NCBI GenBank assembly: GCA_021647405.1
Contig: JAKIUU010000030.1
Span: forward strand, 1 to 28,946
Length of the DNA stretch: 28,946 nucleotides
From: Flavobacteriaceae bacterium
GTDB lineage: Bacteria > Bacteroidota > Bacteroidia > Flavobacteriales > Flavobacteriaceae
Direction of reading: 5' to 3'
The position numbers and the translations under genes were made by a program. Below, piece by piece: positions 6,963 to 14,933 of this stretch. The notes under the pieces were generated by a model that saw only the letters and a list, made by a program, of their open reading frames with translations, was not told where the DNA came from and did no database searches. Position 1 is the stretch's first letter. Every line of letters begins with the position of its first letter.

Positions 6963-7448
6963 ATGAAAAAAATTACCCTTTTTATAATCCTTATCTTAAG
7001 TCTTTACGGATGTGAAAAAGATGATATTTGCATTGACCCCATCACCCCAAACCTCATCGTCCGATTTTATGACATCACGGATGCCACAATCCTTAAAAAA
7101 ATAACAAATCTGCAAATTAAAAATATTGATATTGACAGTATTTATATAAACAACTTCCCTACTGGCGATTCTATTTTGTTTCCGCTTAATATCAATCAAG
7201 ATATCACCAAATACGTACTTACTTTAAACAGTACTGACGAAGTTCTAGCCAATTCAGACACCATAAGTATCAGCTATACACGAGAACCTATTTTCGTGTC
7301 GCGCTCATGCGGATTTAAAACCACTTTTAAAAACATCAGCGTAAGCGTAACAGACGATACCAATAATTGGATTCAATTAATTGAAACCATAGAAACACCT
7401 CAAAACGTAGATAATGAAAGCCAAGCCCATGTTAAAATATTACATTAG
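6963..7448 (+). CDS. DUF6452 family lipoprotein
   Basis: This 161-residue protein of unknown function is probably a lipoprotein: signal MKKITLFIILILSLYGC has a lipobox with Cys17, then acidic EKDD. The mature part contains CIDPITPNLIVRFYDITDAT, IDSIYINNFPTGDSILFPLN and a second Cys in SRSCGF, the pattern I associate with DUF6452. It is likely a beta-rich domain facing the periplasm or the cell surface. It starts 7 bases after rlmD and its 3' end overlaps the DUF6048 gene, so the two are probably translated together. Family name from memory of motifs; function unknown. Confidence 0.75.
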   Translation: MKKITLFIILILSLYGCEKDDICIDPITPNLIVRFYDITDATILKKITNLQIKNIDIDSIYINNFPTGDSILFPLNINQDITKYVLTLNSTDEVLANSDTISISYTREPIFVSRSCGFKTTFKNISVSVTDDTNNWIQLIETIETPQNVDNESQAHVKILH

Positions 7449-8103
7449 TCTTTTTTTAGCACTATCGGCTTTAGCCCTATCTGCACAAGCGCAAGACTCT
7501 TTAATTATTAAGCACAAATATGGTTTGCGCATTGGCGTAGATTTGTACGGCCCACTTCAAAATAGGGTTACACCCAACAGAAAAAGTTATGAAATTACTG
7601 CCGATTACCGTTTGACATATAAATTATTTATTGCAGCCGAAGTAGGTAATACCGATAATTTAACCAAGGTAGATTATATGCAGTTTAACACCTCAGGAAA
7701 TTATATAAAAGCTGGTGTTGACTATAATTCTTATAAAAACTGGTTGGGCATGGACAATATGATTTATTTTGGCGCACGTGTGGCTTATAGTAATTTTAGC
7801 CAAGAATTATTAAATTACACTATAAATACCCATCCGTTTTTTGAGGAAATTTCTACAGACACCCATCAAAAATTCGACAATTTAAACGCCAAATGGTTCG
7901 AAATTGTTTTTGGCTTAAAGGCCGAAATACTTAACAACATGTTTTTGGGCTTTAGTTTTAGAAGCAAGTTTTTAATATCTGCTAAAGAACCTCCTAATTT
8001 TAAGAATTTATACATTCCAGGGTTTAACCGGGTATTTTTAAACAATTCAGGATTTGGTTTTAATTATACCTTGTCTTATTTAATTCCGTTTAAGAAAAAA
8101 TGA
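7414..8103 (+). CDS. DUF6048 family outer-membrane beta-barrel-like protein
   Basis: This 229-residue exported protein is of unknown function. A signal peptide ending near SALALSAQAQD precedes DSLIIKHKYGLRIGVDLYGP, and alternating aromatic strands (YKLFIAAEVGN, MIYFGARVAYSNFS, FGFNYTLSYLIPFKKK) resemble a small outer-membrane barrel with an aromatic-rich C-terminal strand. It is recognised as DUF6048 and sits directly after DUF6452, overlapping it by 35 bases (or 20 if it starts at the ATG at 7429, MLKYYISLF, which gives a tighter signal peptide). The fixed pairing hints that the lipoprotein and the barrel act together in the outer membrane; that is inference. Confidence 0.75.
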   Translation: MKAKPMLKYYISLFLALSALALSAQAQDSLIIKHKYGLRIGVDLYGPLQNRVTPNRKSYEITADYRLTYKLFIAAEVGNTDNLTKVDYMQFNTSGNYIKAGVDYNSYKNWLGMDNMIYFGARVAYSNFSQELLNYTINTHPFFEEISTDTHQKFDNLNAKWFEIVFGLKAEILNNMFLGFSFRSKFLISAKEPPNFKNLYIPGFNRVFLNNSGFGFNYTLSYLIPFKKK

Positions 8104-8120
8104 TTCATTTTACTTAAACC

Positions 8121-8128
8121 TACCTTTG
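8121..8128 (+). promoter_or_regulatory. Promoter -7 element before the small membrane protein gene
   Basis: TACCTTTG matches TAnnTTTG. It ends two bases before an ATG at 8131 and 23 bases before the ATG at 8152, which favours the latter as start. No -33 TTG is evident. Confidence 0.4.
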
Positions 8129-8151
8129 AAATGACAAAAAGACGCTTTAGT

Positions 8152-8337
8152 ATGAAAGATTCTAAATTAATATCCATTGTTTCTTTTGGTATTTTGGTAC
8201 TTATTATCGGTATTGTAATACAATATACTTCGTATAAAAGTCAAGCTAAAACCCTTATGCAGGTCGGCTTTATTTTCGAACTATACGCCTTGGTTTTATA
8301 CCTTATTAACCGGTTTAAAAAATCTAAAAATGGCTAA
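8152..8337 (+). CDS. Small two-helix membrane protein
   Basis: This is a hypothetical 61-residue protein from the ATG at 8152 (68 from the ATG at 8131, which lies almost on the -7 element). It has two hydrophobic segments, LISIVSFGILVLIIGIVI and VGFIFELYALVLYLI, joined by a short Lys-containing loop, and a basic tail RFKKSKNG. It is probably an inner-membrane protein. Its stop overlaps the SUI1 gene start by 8 bases, implying translational coupling. I do not recognise the family and can assign no function. Confidence 0.75.
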   Translation: MKDSKLISIVSFGILVLIIGIVIQYTSYKSQAKTLMQVGFIFELYALVLYLINRFKKSKNG

Positions 8338-8680
8338 AAAAAAGTTAGGCAGTTTAAGCGACCTTGGCGGCTTTGTATTCTCTACCAATCCCGACACACA
8401 TTTTACAGACAACACTTCTGAAGAAAAGTCAAGTCCTTCTGAGCAGTATCTCGAAGCGCATTTTTCTAACAAAGGACGCGGTGGTAAAACCGTAACAGTT
8501 ATCAAGGGTTTTGAAGGCGCTGAAGCCGACTTAAAACAGTTGGCTAAAATGCTTAAAACAAAGTGTGGTGTTGGCGGGAGTGTTAAAGATGGCGACATCA
8601 TCATTCAAGGCAATTACCGCGATAAAATTATGCAAATACTCAAAGAAAAAAACTACAATATTAAGCGGGTTGGCGGATAA
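8330..8680 (+). CDS. SUI1/eIF1-like translation factor (YciH type)
   Basis: This 116-residue protein has a disordered N-terminal third (KLGSLSDLGGFVFSTNPD) and a C-terminal SUI1 fold: GRGGKTVTVIKGFEG, LKQLAKMLKTKCGVGGSVKD, GDIIIQGNYRDKIMQILKE and NYNIKRVGG. Bacterial YciH proteins resemble eukaryotic eIF1 and are thought to act on initiation complexes; the role in Bacteroidota is not settled. It overlaps the upstream membrane-protein gene by 8 bases and precedes the nucleoside phosphorylase by 39 bases. Confidence 0.92.
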   Translation: MAKKKLGSLSDLGGFVFSTNPDTHFTDNTSEEKSSPSEQYLEAHFSNKGRGGKTVTVIKGFEGAEADLKQLAKMLKTKCGVGGSVKDGDIIIQGNYRDKIMQILKEKNYNIKRVGG

Positions 8681-8719
8681 TTAGTACCTTTACTTCTTTT
8701 TCTAAATAATTGACGTATT

Positions 8720-9592
8720 ATGAGAACGATAGCCGAATCAGAATTAATATTAAACCCCGATGGCAGTGTTTACCACATCAATTTAAAACCTGAACATCTC
8801 GCTAAAAATATCATTTTTGTAGGCGATCAAGACCGTGTACCCAAAGTAGCCCAACATTTTGACAGTATAGAATTCGAAACTCAAAAACGCGAATTCAGAA
8901 CCATTACAGGGACTTATCGTGGCAAACGAATAACCATTATATCTACAGGCATTGGCCCCGACAATATTGATATTGTCGTCAATGAAATTGACGCTCTGGT
9001 AAATATAAATTTAGAAACCCGTCAGGTTAAAGAGCAACATACAGCCTTAAATATTGTGCGTATCGGAACATCAGGTTCGCTGCAAGCCGATATTCCTGTT
9101 GACAGCTACGTCTTAGCCAAATACGGTTTGGGCTTTGACGGCATGCTTTTATCTTACGATTGTGCTTCGATTTTACATCCCGAAATTGAAGATGCTTTTA
9201 TAAAACACACAAACTGGCATCCGCGAAAAGCACGCCCTTATATTGTAAAAAACAGTGCAGAATTAGAAGCCAAATTAAACTCAGACCAAGTGTTTCTAGG
9301 GATGACGGCTACAGCAGGTGGTTTTTATGGGCCACAAGGACGCGTGTTGCGTCTGGCTATAGAAGACCCTGATTTGAATCATAAAATAGACAGTTTTAAT
9401 TACAACGGTATCCGCGTAACCAATTTAGAAATGGAAACTTCAGCCATTTATGGCTTGTCAAAATTGTTAGGACATAATGCTTGCTCAATGAATTGTATTA
9501 TTGCCAACCGTGCCAATGGTACTTTTAGCAAAGATTATCACACCGCTGTTGAGAAAATGATTAAATATGTATTGGATAAGTTGACGGATTAA
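8720..9592 (+). CDS. udp: Nucleoside phosphorylase, uridine phosphorylase-like
   Basis: This cytoplasmic salvage enzyme splits a nucleoside with phosphate to base and ribose 1-phosphate. It belongs to the PNP/UDP superfamily: phosphate site GDQDRV (35-40), ISTGIGPDNIDIVVNEI (74-90), RIGTSGS (114-120) and the ribose-binding LEMETSA (236-242). At 290 residues it is slightly longer than E. coli Udp (about 250), with an N-terminal extension of about 20 residues. Uridine is the likeliest substrate because of the E-M-E context, but purine nucleosides cannot be excluded by reading alone. It follows the SUI1 gene and precedes a MutS-like gene by 42 bases. Confidence 0.85.
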   Translation: MRTIAESELILNPDGSVYHINLKPEHLAKNIIFVGDQDRVPKVAQHFDSIEFETQKREFRTITGTYRGKRITIISTGIGPDNIDIVVNEIDALVNINLETRQVKEQHTALNIVRIGTSGSLQADIPVDSYVLAKYGLGFDGMLLSYDCASILHPEIEDAFIKHTNWHPRKARPYIVKNSAELEAKLNSDQVFLGMTATAGGFYGPQGRVLRLAIEDPDLNHKIDSFNYNGIRVTNLEMETSAIYGLSKLLGHNACSMNCIIANRANGTFSKDYHTAVEKMIKYVLDKLTD

Positions 9593-9634
9593 AAAGATAT
9601 CTGGTAGATGGTTTTATAATTTTAAAAAAGTACA

Positions 9635-11284
9635 ATGAATTGGATTTTAGGATTACTCTTTATTTTAATTGTTGTATTTCTTATAAACAATTATTCTAGA
9701 AAAAAGAAAATATTAAAATTTAAAAATTATTTGATTGACAATTGGGGCAGACCCAAAAGTGAAAAATACTTCAATTTTTACGTCATTGGAAAATATTTTG
9801 AGAACAACAACCATAAAAAACAAGCCTTCCATATCATTTCTGAAAAATGTAAAATTGACTTAGATATTGATGAAATTTTTAAATTTATTGACAGAACATC
9901 TTCTAAAGTTGGTCAACAATATTTATACTACAAAATCAGAACCATTGGCAGTCTTGAAAATTTATTAAAATTTGAATCTTTAACACAAATTTTTTACGCA
10001 AATAAAAACCTTAGAGTTAAATGCCAATTATTATTATCTAGATTAAATTCAAACGATTCCTACTACTTAGAAGAATTAATAAATGGAAAACAAATCGAAA
10101 AGCCCAAAATAATGTGGCTTATCTATTCATTATCCTTTTTGGCAATAGCTTCAATATTTTTATCATTTTTTAATCCGTTTTTTATGCTTTTTTTATTGCC
10201 TATATCAACCATAAATATGTTTTTTCATTATAGAAACAAAGGCAATGTTAATTATTATTTAAATGGCGTAAATCAGTTATCTATAAGTCTTAAGCTAGGC
10301 AGAAAACTTGCTGAATTCTCTGAAATAAAATCACATTACTCCGACTTTTCATTTATAAAAAAAATTGAATCTATCAAGTTTAGATCTGACTTTATCGGAT
10401 TTGAAAAACATTTAGAAAATGAATTTGTATTTATTTTTTGGTTCTTAATTGAGCAAATAAAAATTTTGTTTAACATAGAACTTATCATATTTTTCAGTTT
10501 TATTGACTCTATCTCAAAAGAAAAAGAAAGCATTGAGGAATTATTTTGTTTTATAGGCGAAATTGATTCGGCCATTTCAACAGCATCCCTAAAATCTGGC
10601 AATCTTTACACATGTACACCAATATTTGTAAAAAATAAACAAATCATTTCAAAAGAAATTTACCATCCTTTAATAGATAACTGTATTCCTAATAATTTAA
10701 CTCTCATTAAAAATAGTATGTTGTTGACAGGTTCTAATATGTCTGGAAAAACCACATTTATCAGAACACTGGCCTTAAATAGTATTTTAGCGCAAAGTTT
10801 AAATATTTGTTTTGCAAAAGAATATAGCGCCTCATTCTTTAAAGTCTATTCTTCTATCAGGATATCGGATGATATTCTTAACAATACTAGTTATTATCTC
10901 GAAGAAGTTTTAACTGTAAAAAAATTGGTTGAAGCCTCAAAAAGTGAGACTCCTTGCCTATTTGTATTAGACGAGATTTTTAAAGGCACCAACACCATTG
11001 AGCGTGTTTCAGGAGGAAAAGCCATTTTGTCATTTTTAAATAAGAAAAATCATACAGTTTTGGTTTCTACCCACGATATTGAACTAACAGATTTGCTAGA
11101 AGAAGAAAATTATACCTTATATCATTTTAGTGAACAAATTGAAAACAACGAATTATTTTTTGACCACAAATTAAAAAATGGAAAACTTAAAACCCGAAAT
11201 GCCATTAAAATTCTAGAATTATACAACTACCCAACAAAAATAATAGAAGACGCAAGAAATACTGAACAAAATAATTTTTCTTGA
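9635..11284 (+). CDS. Membrane-anchored MutS-family ATPase
   Basis: This 549-residue protein ends in a MutS-type ABC ATPase: Walker A TGSNMSGKTT (365-374), the STH switch (VLVSTHD, 476-482), Walker B LFVLDEIFKGTN (442-453) and the MutS-specific GTN-x3-R. The N-terminal half lacks the mismatch-recognition and connector domains of MutS1. Instead it has a hydrophobic helix at 3-18, a hydrophobic pair at about 160-195 and another at about 264-290, so the ATPase is probably tethered to the inner membrane. Similar proteins are common and poorly studied in Bacteroidota. By eye it is clearly AT-richer than its neighbours. A classic mismatch-repair role is doubtful; it may act on DNA or RNA at the membrane. 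Confidence 0.88.
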   Translation: MNWILGLLFILIVVFLINNYSRKKKILKFKNYLIDNWGRPKSEKYFNFYVIGKYFENNNHKKQAFHIISEKCKIDLDIDEIFKFIDRTSSKVGQQYLYYKIRTIGSLENLLKFESLTQIFYANKNLRVKCQLLLSRLNSNDSYYLEELINGKQIEKPKIMWLIYSLSFLAIASIFLSFFNPFFMLFLLPISTINMFFHYRNKGNVNYYLNGVNQLSISLKLGRKLAEFSEIKSHYSDFSFIKKIESIKFRSDFIGFEKHLENEFVFIFWFLIEQIKILFNIELIIFFSFIDSISKEKESIEELFCFIGEIDSAISTASLKSGNLYTCTPIFVKNKQIISKEIYHPLIDNCIPNNLTLIKNSMLLTGSNMSGKTTFIRTLALNSILAQSLNICFAKEYSASFFKVYSSIRISDDILNNTSYYLEEVLTVKKLVEASKSETPCLFVLDEIFKGTNTIERVSGGKAILSFLNKKNHTVLVSTHDIELTDLLEEENYTLYHFSEQIENNELFFDHKLKNGKLKTRNAIKILELYNYPTKIIEDARNTEQNNFS

Positions 11285-11319
11285 TACCAAATACTAGCTA
11301 TCAGATACCAAAATTTTCC

Positions 11320-11327
11320 TATCTTTG
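11320..11327 (+). promoter_or_regulatory. Promoter -7 element of the small lipoprotein pair
   Basis: TATCTTTG matches TAnnTTTG and lies 21 bases before the ATG at 11349. No TTG is seen at the right distance upstream. It would transcribe both small lipoprotein genes. Confidence 0.45.
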
Positions 11328-11348
11328 ATAAACCAATTCTCACTAACA

Positions 11349-11531
11349 ATGATAAAACCCCTTCAAAAAATTGTATTACTATTAAGTCTCGGTCTTTTTA
11401 TGACCTCTTGTTTTGCTACCAAACAAAGCTGTGGCTTGGCGCAAACTCCTAAAGCTCATAAAAAAGAACCTGTAACAATGCTTAAGTCAGAAGTCATTAT
11501 TTTAAAAGAAGTTAGTGGTCTTGATAGTTAA
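11349..11531 (+). CDS. Small lipoprotein with SCG motif, copy 1
   Basis: This is a 60-residue predicted lipoprotein from the ATG at 11349; an in-frame TTG at 11325 lies inside the -7 element and is rejected. The signal IVLLLSLGLFMTSC ends in a lipobox with Cys21, and the mature part is only about 40 residues: CFATKQSCGLAQTPKAHKK, then TMLKSEVIILKEV. It is paralogous to the next gene, sharing C-x-x-T-K-[QR]-S-C-G, A-Q-T and a final short beta-like segment of the type L-K-[SA]-[ED]-V-I. The two mature cysteines could be a lipid anchor plus a redox or metal ligand. Function unknown. Confidence 0.8.
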   Translation: MIKPLQKIVLLLSLGLFMTSCFATKQSCGLAQTPKAHKKEPVTMLKSEVIILKEVSGLDS

Positions 11532-11556
11532 TATTAGAATTTAAAAAGTATTTTAC

Positions 11557-11733
11557 ATGAAAAAACTGATTCAAAAAACAGCACTCCTTGTATTTGTTTC
11601 ACTTTTATTGGCGGCTTGTGGCATTACTAAAAGAAGTTGTGGTTGCTTTGCACAAACCAAAAAAATCTTAAAAACAACAACAATCACATCGCTTAAAGCG
11701 GATGTAATTGTTGTAAAGAAAATTACCAAATAA
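11557..11733 (+). CDS. Small lipoprotein with SCG motif, copy 2
   Basis: This 58-residue predicted lipoprotein is easy to miss because of its size. It reads MKKLIQKTALLVFVSLLLAA followed by Cys21 in the lipobox AAC, then GITKRSCGCFAQTKK, and ends TSLKADVIVVKKITK. It is a tandem paralogue of the gene 25 bases upstream, with one additional Cys (SCGC). Its last 11 bases overlap the 3' end of ung on the other strand. Shared motif, lipobox and spacing make it a real gene; function unknown. Confidence 0.8.
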   Translation: MKKLIQKTALLVFVSLLLAACGITKRSCGCFAQTKKILKTTTITSLKADVIVVKKITK

Positions 11734-12394
11734 TAGGCTCAAGACCCCGTTGTTTTAAATAATCATTTGTTTTACTAAAGTGTTTGTTGCCAAACCAAAA
11801 TCCGCGATTGGCACTTAAAGGCGATGGATGGCCACTGGTTAGCACGCAGTGTTTTAAAGTGTCTATTTTTTGCCCTTTCTTTTTGGCATAACCGCCCCAC
11901 AATAAAAAGACCACGCCTTGTTTTTTATCAGAAATGTGTTTAATAACCGCATCGGTAAACAGCTCCCAGCCTTTCTTTTGATGCGATCCTGCGGTATGTG
12001 CTCTTACCGTTAAAGTGGCGTTAAGTAACAAAACACCTTGATCTGCCCAACGCTCTAAATTACCACTTTGGGGTATGGGTGTTTTCACATCTGCTTGCAA
12101 TTCTTTAAAGATATTAATTAAAGAAGGAGGTTGCGGTACACCTTCGTTAACCGAGAAACACAAGCCGTTGGCTTGCCCTGGTCCATGATAAGGATCTTGC
12201 CCAATTATAACAACTTTTAAGTTATCAAAATCGCAATGGTTGAACGCCGCAAAAATATTTTTACCCGCAGGAAAGCACTTGTGTTCTTGATATTCTGATT
12301 TTACAAAAGCTACCAAGTTTTTAAAATAGTCTTTGTCAAACTCGGTTTCTAAAACGGTTTGCCAGCTGGGGCTTATATTTACATTTATAGGCAT
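11723..12394 (-). CDS. ung: Uracil-DNA glycosylase, family 1
   Basis: It removes uracil from DNA, the first step of base excision repair after cytosine deamination or dUMP incorporation. Diagnostic motifs are the water-activating loop GQDPYHGPGQANG (65-77, Asp67 catalytic), the uracil-binding HSD stretch LLLNATLTVRAH and the DNA-intercalating HPSPLSANRGF (from His189). At 223 residues it is a normal family 1 enzyme. It starts MPINVNISPSWQTVL. It is monocistronic on -, converges with the small lipoproteins with an 11-base 3' overlap, and is divergent from mutS2. Confidence 0.97.
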   Translation of the reverse strand: MPINVNISPSWQTVLETEFDKDYFKNLVAFVKSEYQEHKCFPAGKNIFAAFNHCDFDNLKVVIIGQDPYHGPGQANGLCFSVNEGVPQPPSLINIFKELQADVKTPIPQSGNLERWADQGVLLLNATLTVRAHTAGSHQKKGWELFTDAVIKHISDKKQGVVFLLWGGYAKKKGQKIDTLKHCVLTSGHPSPLSANRGFWFGNKHFSKTNDYLKQRGLEPIIW

Positions 12395-12425
12395 GGCTTT
12401 TTAAGTCTGTTTAAAATATTAAACT

Positions 12426-12433
12426 TATTTTTG
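12426..12433 (+). promoter_or_regulatory. Possible mutS2 promoter, -7 element
   Basis: TATTTTTG, continuing C, matches TAnnTTTG on +. It lies about 130 bases before the mutS2 start, so the transcript would carry the repeat-like sequence at 12443-12470. No -33 TTG is visible. A neighbouring inverted repeat, GTTTAA (12409-12414) with TTAAAC (12419-12424), overlaps the expected -33 zone. Confidence 0.3.
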
Positions 12434-12442
12434 CTTGCTGAT

Positions 12443-12470
12443 TGTCATTCAGAACGAAGTGAAGCATCTC
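12443..12470. repeat. Candidate dispersed intergenic repeat
   Basis: TGTCATTCAGAACGAAGTGA, going on into AGCATCT, looks like a family of short repeats (GTCATTC-GAACGAAGTGA-GAATCT) that I recall being scattered between genes in many Bacteroidota. Only one copy is in this window, so the claim rests on memory of the motif. Confidence 0.45.
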
Positions 12471-12564
12471 TAACATTAGATATTTCGCCTCCGTTCAACA
12501 GGGCAACTTAATTTTAGATAAAAATATTATTTTTTAACTTCTAAAAGAAAAATAATTCAACAAT

Positions 12565-14766
12565 TTGGCTATCTCTTTAAAAACATTACAAGATTTAGAG
12601 TTCCCTTTGGTATTAAACAAGGTGGCAACCTATTGTGTGACCCAACTAGGCAAAGAATTAGCAACTAAAATAGTGCCTTTTACTAAAAAAGCACCTTTAG
12701 TTGAGACCCTAAAACAAACCCATGAGTACTTGGCATCGTTCGAAAGCGACAACCGTTTGCCTTCGCATTATTTTGACAACATCAGCAAAGAAATCCATTT
12801 GCTTAACATAGAAGACAGTTATTTGGATGTCGCGTCCTTTTTAAAAATTGTAAAACTGGTTGACACTACAAACGAGCATCTTAAATTTCTTAAAAAATAC
12901 AAAGCGTACTATCCCACACTTTATCTCTTTTCTAGCCATCTGATCTATGACAAAACAATTTCTAAAACTGTACTTGAAAAAATTTCTGATTACGGTGAGG
13001 TACTAGACAAAGCATCGGTGTTATTAAAGGCCATTAGAAGAGAAATACGAGAAATTAAAGGGCTTATTAGCGGTAGTTTTAATACTGCTATGAGCAAAGC
13101 TAACAGCTCTGGGTACTTAGACGAGATTAAAGAATCATTGGTAGACAACCAACGGGTATTGGCCGTTACAGCCATGTACCGCAAAAAAGTAAAGGGGGTT
13201 ATTTTAGGAACTTCAAAATCGGGAAGTATTGCTTTTATAGCTCCTGAGGCTACTCAAACACACACACGTCGTCTGCAAAATTTAGAATTTGAAGAAAAGG
13301 AAGAAATTATTGCCATACTAAAGGCGCTGACCAATACTTTGCGGCCTTTTGTTACAGATTTAGAGGCCTACCAAAATTATTTGACACATATTGATTGTGT
13401 AGCGGCTAAAGCAGGTTACGCTTCTAAAATTAAAGCCATTTTACCTACTATTTCTGACGAAAAAGCCTGCTATTATAAAGAGGCCTACCATCCTTTACTC
13501 TTCGAGCAAAATAACGCATTGGGTTTAAAAACCATTCCGCAAAGCTTAAAATTAGACCAACAGCAACATATTATTGTTATTTCGGGTCCCAATGCCGGTG
13601 GCAAAAGCATTACTCTTAAAACAATTGGTTTGTTACAAATTATGTTTCAAAGTGGTTTGTTGGTACCAGTTCACAGAAAGAGCTCATTTCATCTTTTCGA
13701 TACGGTTTTAACCGATATTGGCGATAACCAATCTATAGAAAATCAGTTGAGTACTTACAGCTACCGCCTTAAAAATATGCGACAATTCTTACGTAAAAGC
13801 AACAACAATACCCTGCTTTTAATAGATGAGTTTGGTACTGGCAGCGACCCCGAATTGGGTGGCGCTTTGGCCGAAGTTTTTTTAGAAGAATTTCATGCTA
13901 AAAATGCCTTTGGCGTCATTACCACTCATTATGCCAATCTTAAAGTTTTGGCAGACGAATTGCCTTTTGCCACTAATGCCAATATGCAGTTTGACGAACG
14001 CAGTTTAGAACCCCTTTTTAAATTGTTTGTGGGACAAGCTGGCAGCTCGTTTACCTTTGAAGTGGCCAGTAAAAACGGCATTCCGTACAGCCTGATTAAC
14101 CGCGCCAAGAAAAAAGTATCGGGCGAAAAAGTCCGTTTAGACCGCAGTATTTCAAAACTCCAAAAAGAGCGCAACAGGTTACAAAGGAATTCTGAAAACT
14201 TAGAAAAAGAACATCTTAAAGTCAAAGAAAAAGGAGACTTATTGGCCAATGATCAAGAAAAAATTCATCAGAAACTGACAGACTTTAATGTACTTTACGA
14301 AGAAAATCAAAAGATGCTGACTTATGGCCGTAAAGTCAACGAACTTTTAAACCGTTTCTTTCAAACAAAGAATAAAAAGAAACTCTTGGCCGATTTTTTT
14401 AATTGGACTGCTGCCGAACAAACCAAGCACATTAAAAAAACAACACCTGTAAAACTCAAAACTACTAAAACTAATAAACCTATTGCTGTCAAACCAGAAA
14501 AAGTCACCAAAGAGAAGCTCAAAAACACAGAAAAACAGGTTTTAAAGGAGGTAACTGTTATAAGAAAAGTAGCTTCTGTAAAAGCTAAAATCCGCGCCCA
14601 ACAAAAAGCCAATTACATATTTAAACCCAACGACCGCGTGCGTTTAGAAGATGGTACAGCTGTAGGCACCATAAGCAAAATAGAAAAAAATAAAGTTTTT
14701 ATTAACTACGGTTTTTTTACAACAACAGCCAAGCTTAACCAAATTGAATTGGTTGAAAAAGGGTGA
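12565..14766 (+). CDS. mutS2: MutS2-type ATPase lacking the Smr nuclease domain
   Basis: This 733-residue MutS2 family protein has core and lever region 1-330, Walker A GPNAGGKS (341-348), Walker B LLLIDEFGTGSDPE (417-430), the TTHYANLK switch (453-460), a long charged coiled coil (about 505-580) and a C-terminal KOW-like beta domain ending NYGFFTTTAKLNQIELVEKG. MutS2 proteins act on branched DNA and, in Bacillus, split collided ribosomes. The usual C-terminal Smr domain (LDLRG, HGKG) is absent, with a Lys/Thr-rich linker (about 610-680) in its place. The start is the TTG at 12565; the frame opens at 12556 with no ATG before MAISLKTLQDLEF, the family N-terminus. Confidence 0.92.
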   Translation: MAISLKTLQDLEFPLVLNKVATYCVTQLGKELATKIVPFTKKAPLVETLKQTHEYLASFESDNRLPSHYFDNISKEIHLLNIEDSYLDVASFLKIVKLVDTTNEHLKFLKKYKAYYPTLYLFSSHLIYDKTISKTVLEKISDYGEVLDKASVLLKAIRREIREIKGLISGSFNTAMSKANSSGYLDEIKESLVDNQRVLAVTAMYRKKVKGVILGTSKSGSIAFIAPEATQTHTRRLQNLEFEEKEEIIAILKALTNTLRPFVTDLEAYQNYLTHIDCVAAKAGYASKIKAILPTISDEKACYYKEAYHPLLFEQNNALGLKTIPQSLKLDQQQHIIVISGPNAGGKSITLKTIGLLQIMFQSGLLVPVHRKSSFHLFDTVLTDIGDNQSIENQLSTYSYRLKNMRQFLRKSNNNTLLLIDEFGTGSDPELGGALAEVFLEEFHAKNAFGVITTHYANLKVLADELPFATNANMQFDERSLEPLFKLFVGQAGSSFTFEVASKNGIPYSLINRAKKKVSGEKVRLDRSISKLQKERNRLQRNSENLEKEHLKVKEKGDLLANDQEKIHQKLTDFNVLYEENQKMLTYGRKVNELLNRFFQTKNKKKLLADFFNWTAAEQTKHIKKTTPVKLKTTKTNKPIAVKPEKVTKEKLKNTEKQVLKEVTVIRKVASVKAKIRAQQKANYIFKPNDRVRLEDGTAVGTISKIEKNKVFINYGFFTTTAKLNQIELVEKG

Positions 14767-14797
14767 GTTAAAAAATCGAAGTCAGGAGCTTGTAATT

Positions 14798-14812
14798 TGT
14801 GTATTTTACACA
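14798..14812. promoter_or_regulatory. Palindrome upstream of the OmpA-domain gene
   Basis: TGTGTA (14798-14803), TTT, TACACA (14807-14812) is a perfect 6+3+6 palindrome, extended imperfectly by AAT and ATT on the outer sides. It lies 31 bases after mutS2 and 122 before the next gene. It has the look of a dimeric regulator site, but there is no independent support. Confidence 0.35.
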
Positions 14813-14933
14813 GATTTTAAGTTAAGCTAACAATTATATAACAATCTGTATTATTTGTGTCCTATCTTCGCTTTTCAGTACGCCGTCATTTAATTAATAT
14901 TTAATAACTTTACAATTCTTAAAATTTTAGGCT

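Noticed and set aside
12565..14766. A combined mismatch-repair island (two MutS-like genes plus ung)
   Set aside because: They are on different strands and in separate transcription units, and neither MutS-like protein has mismatch-recognition domains; closeness may be chance.
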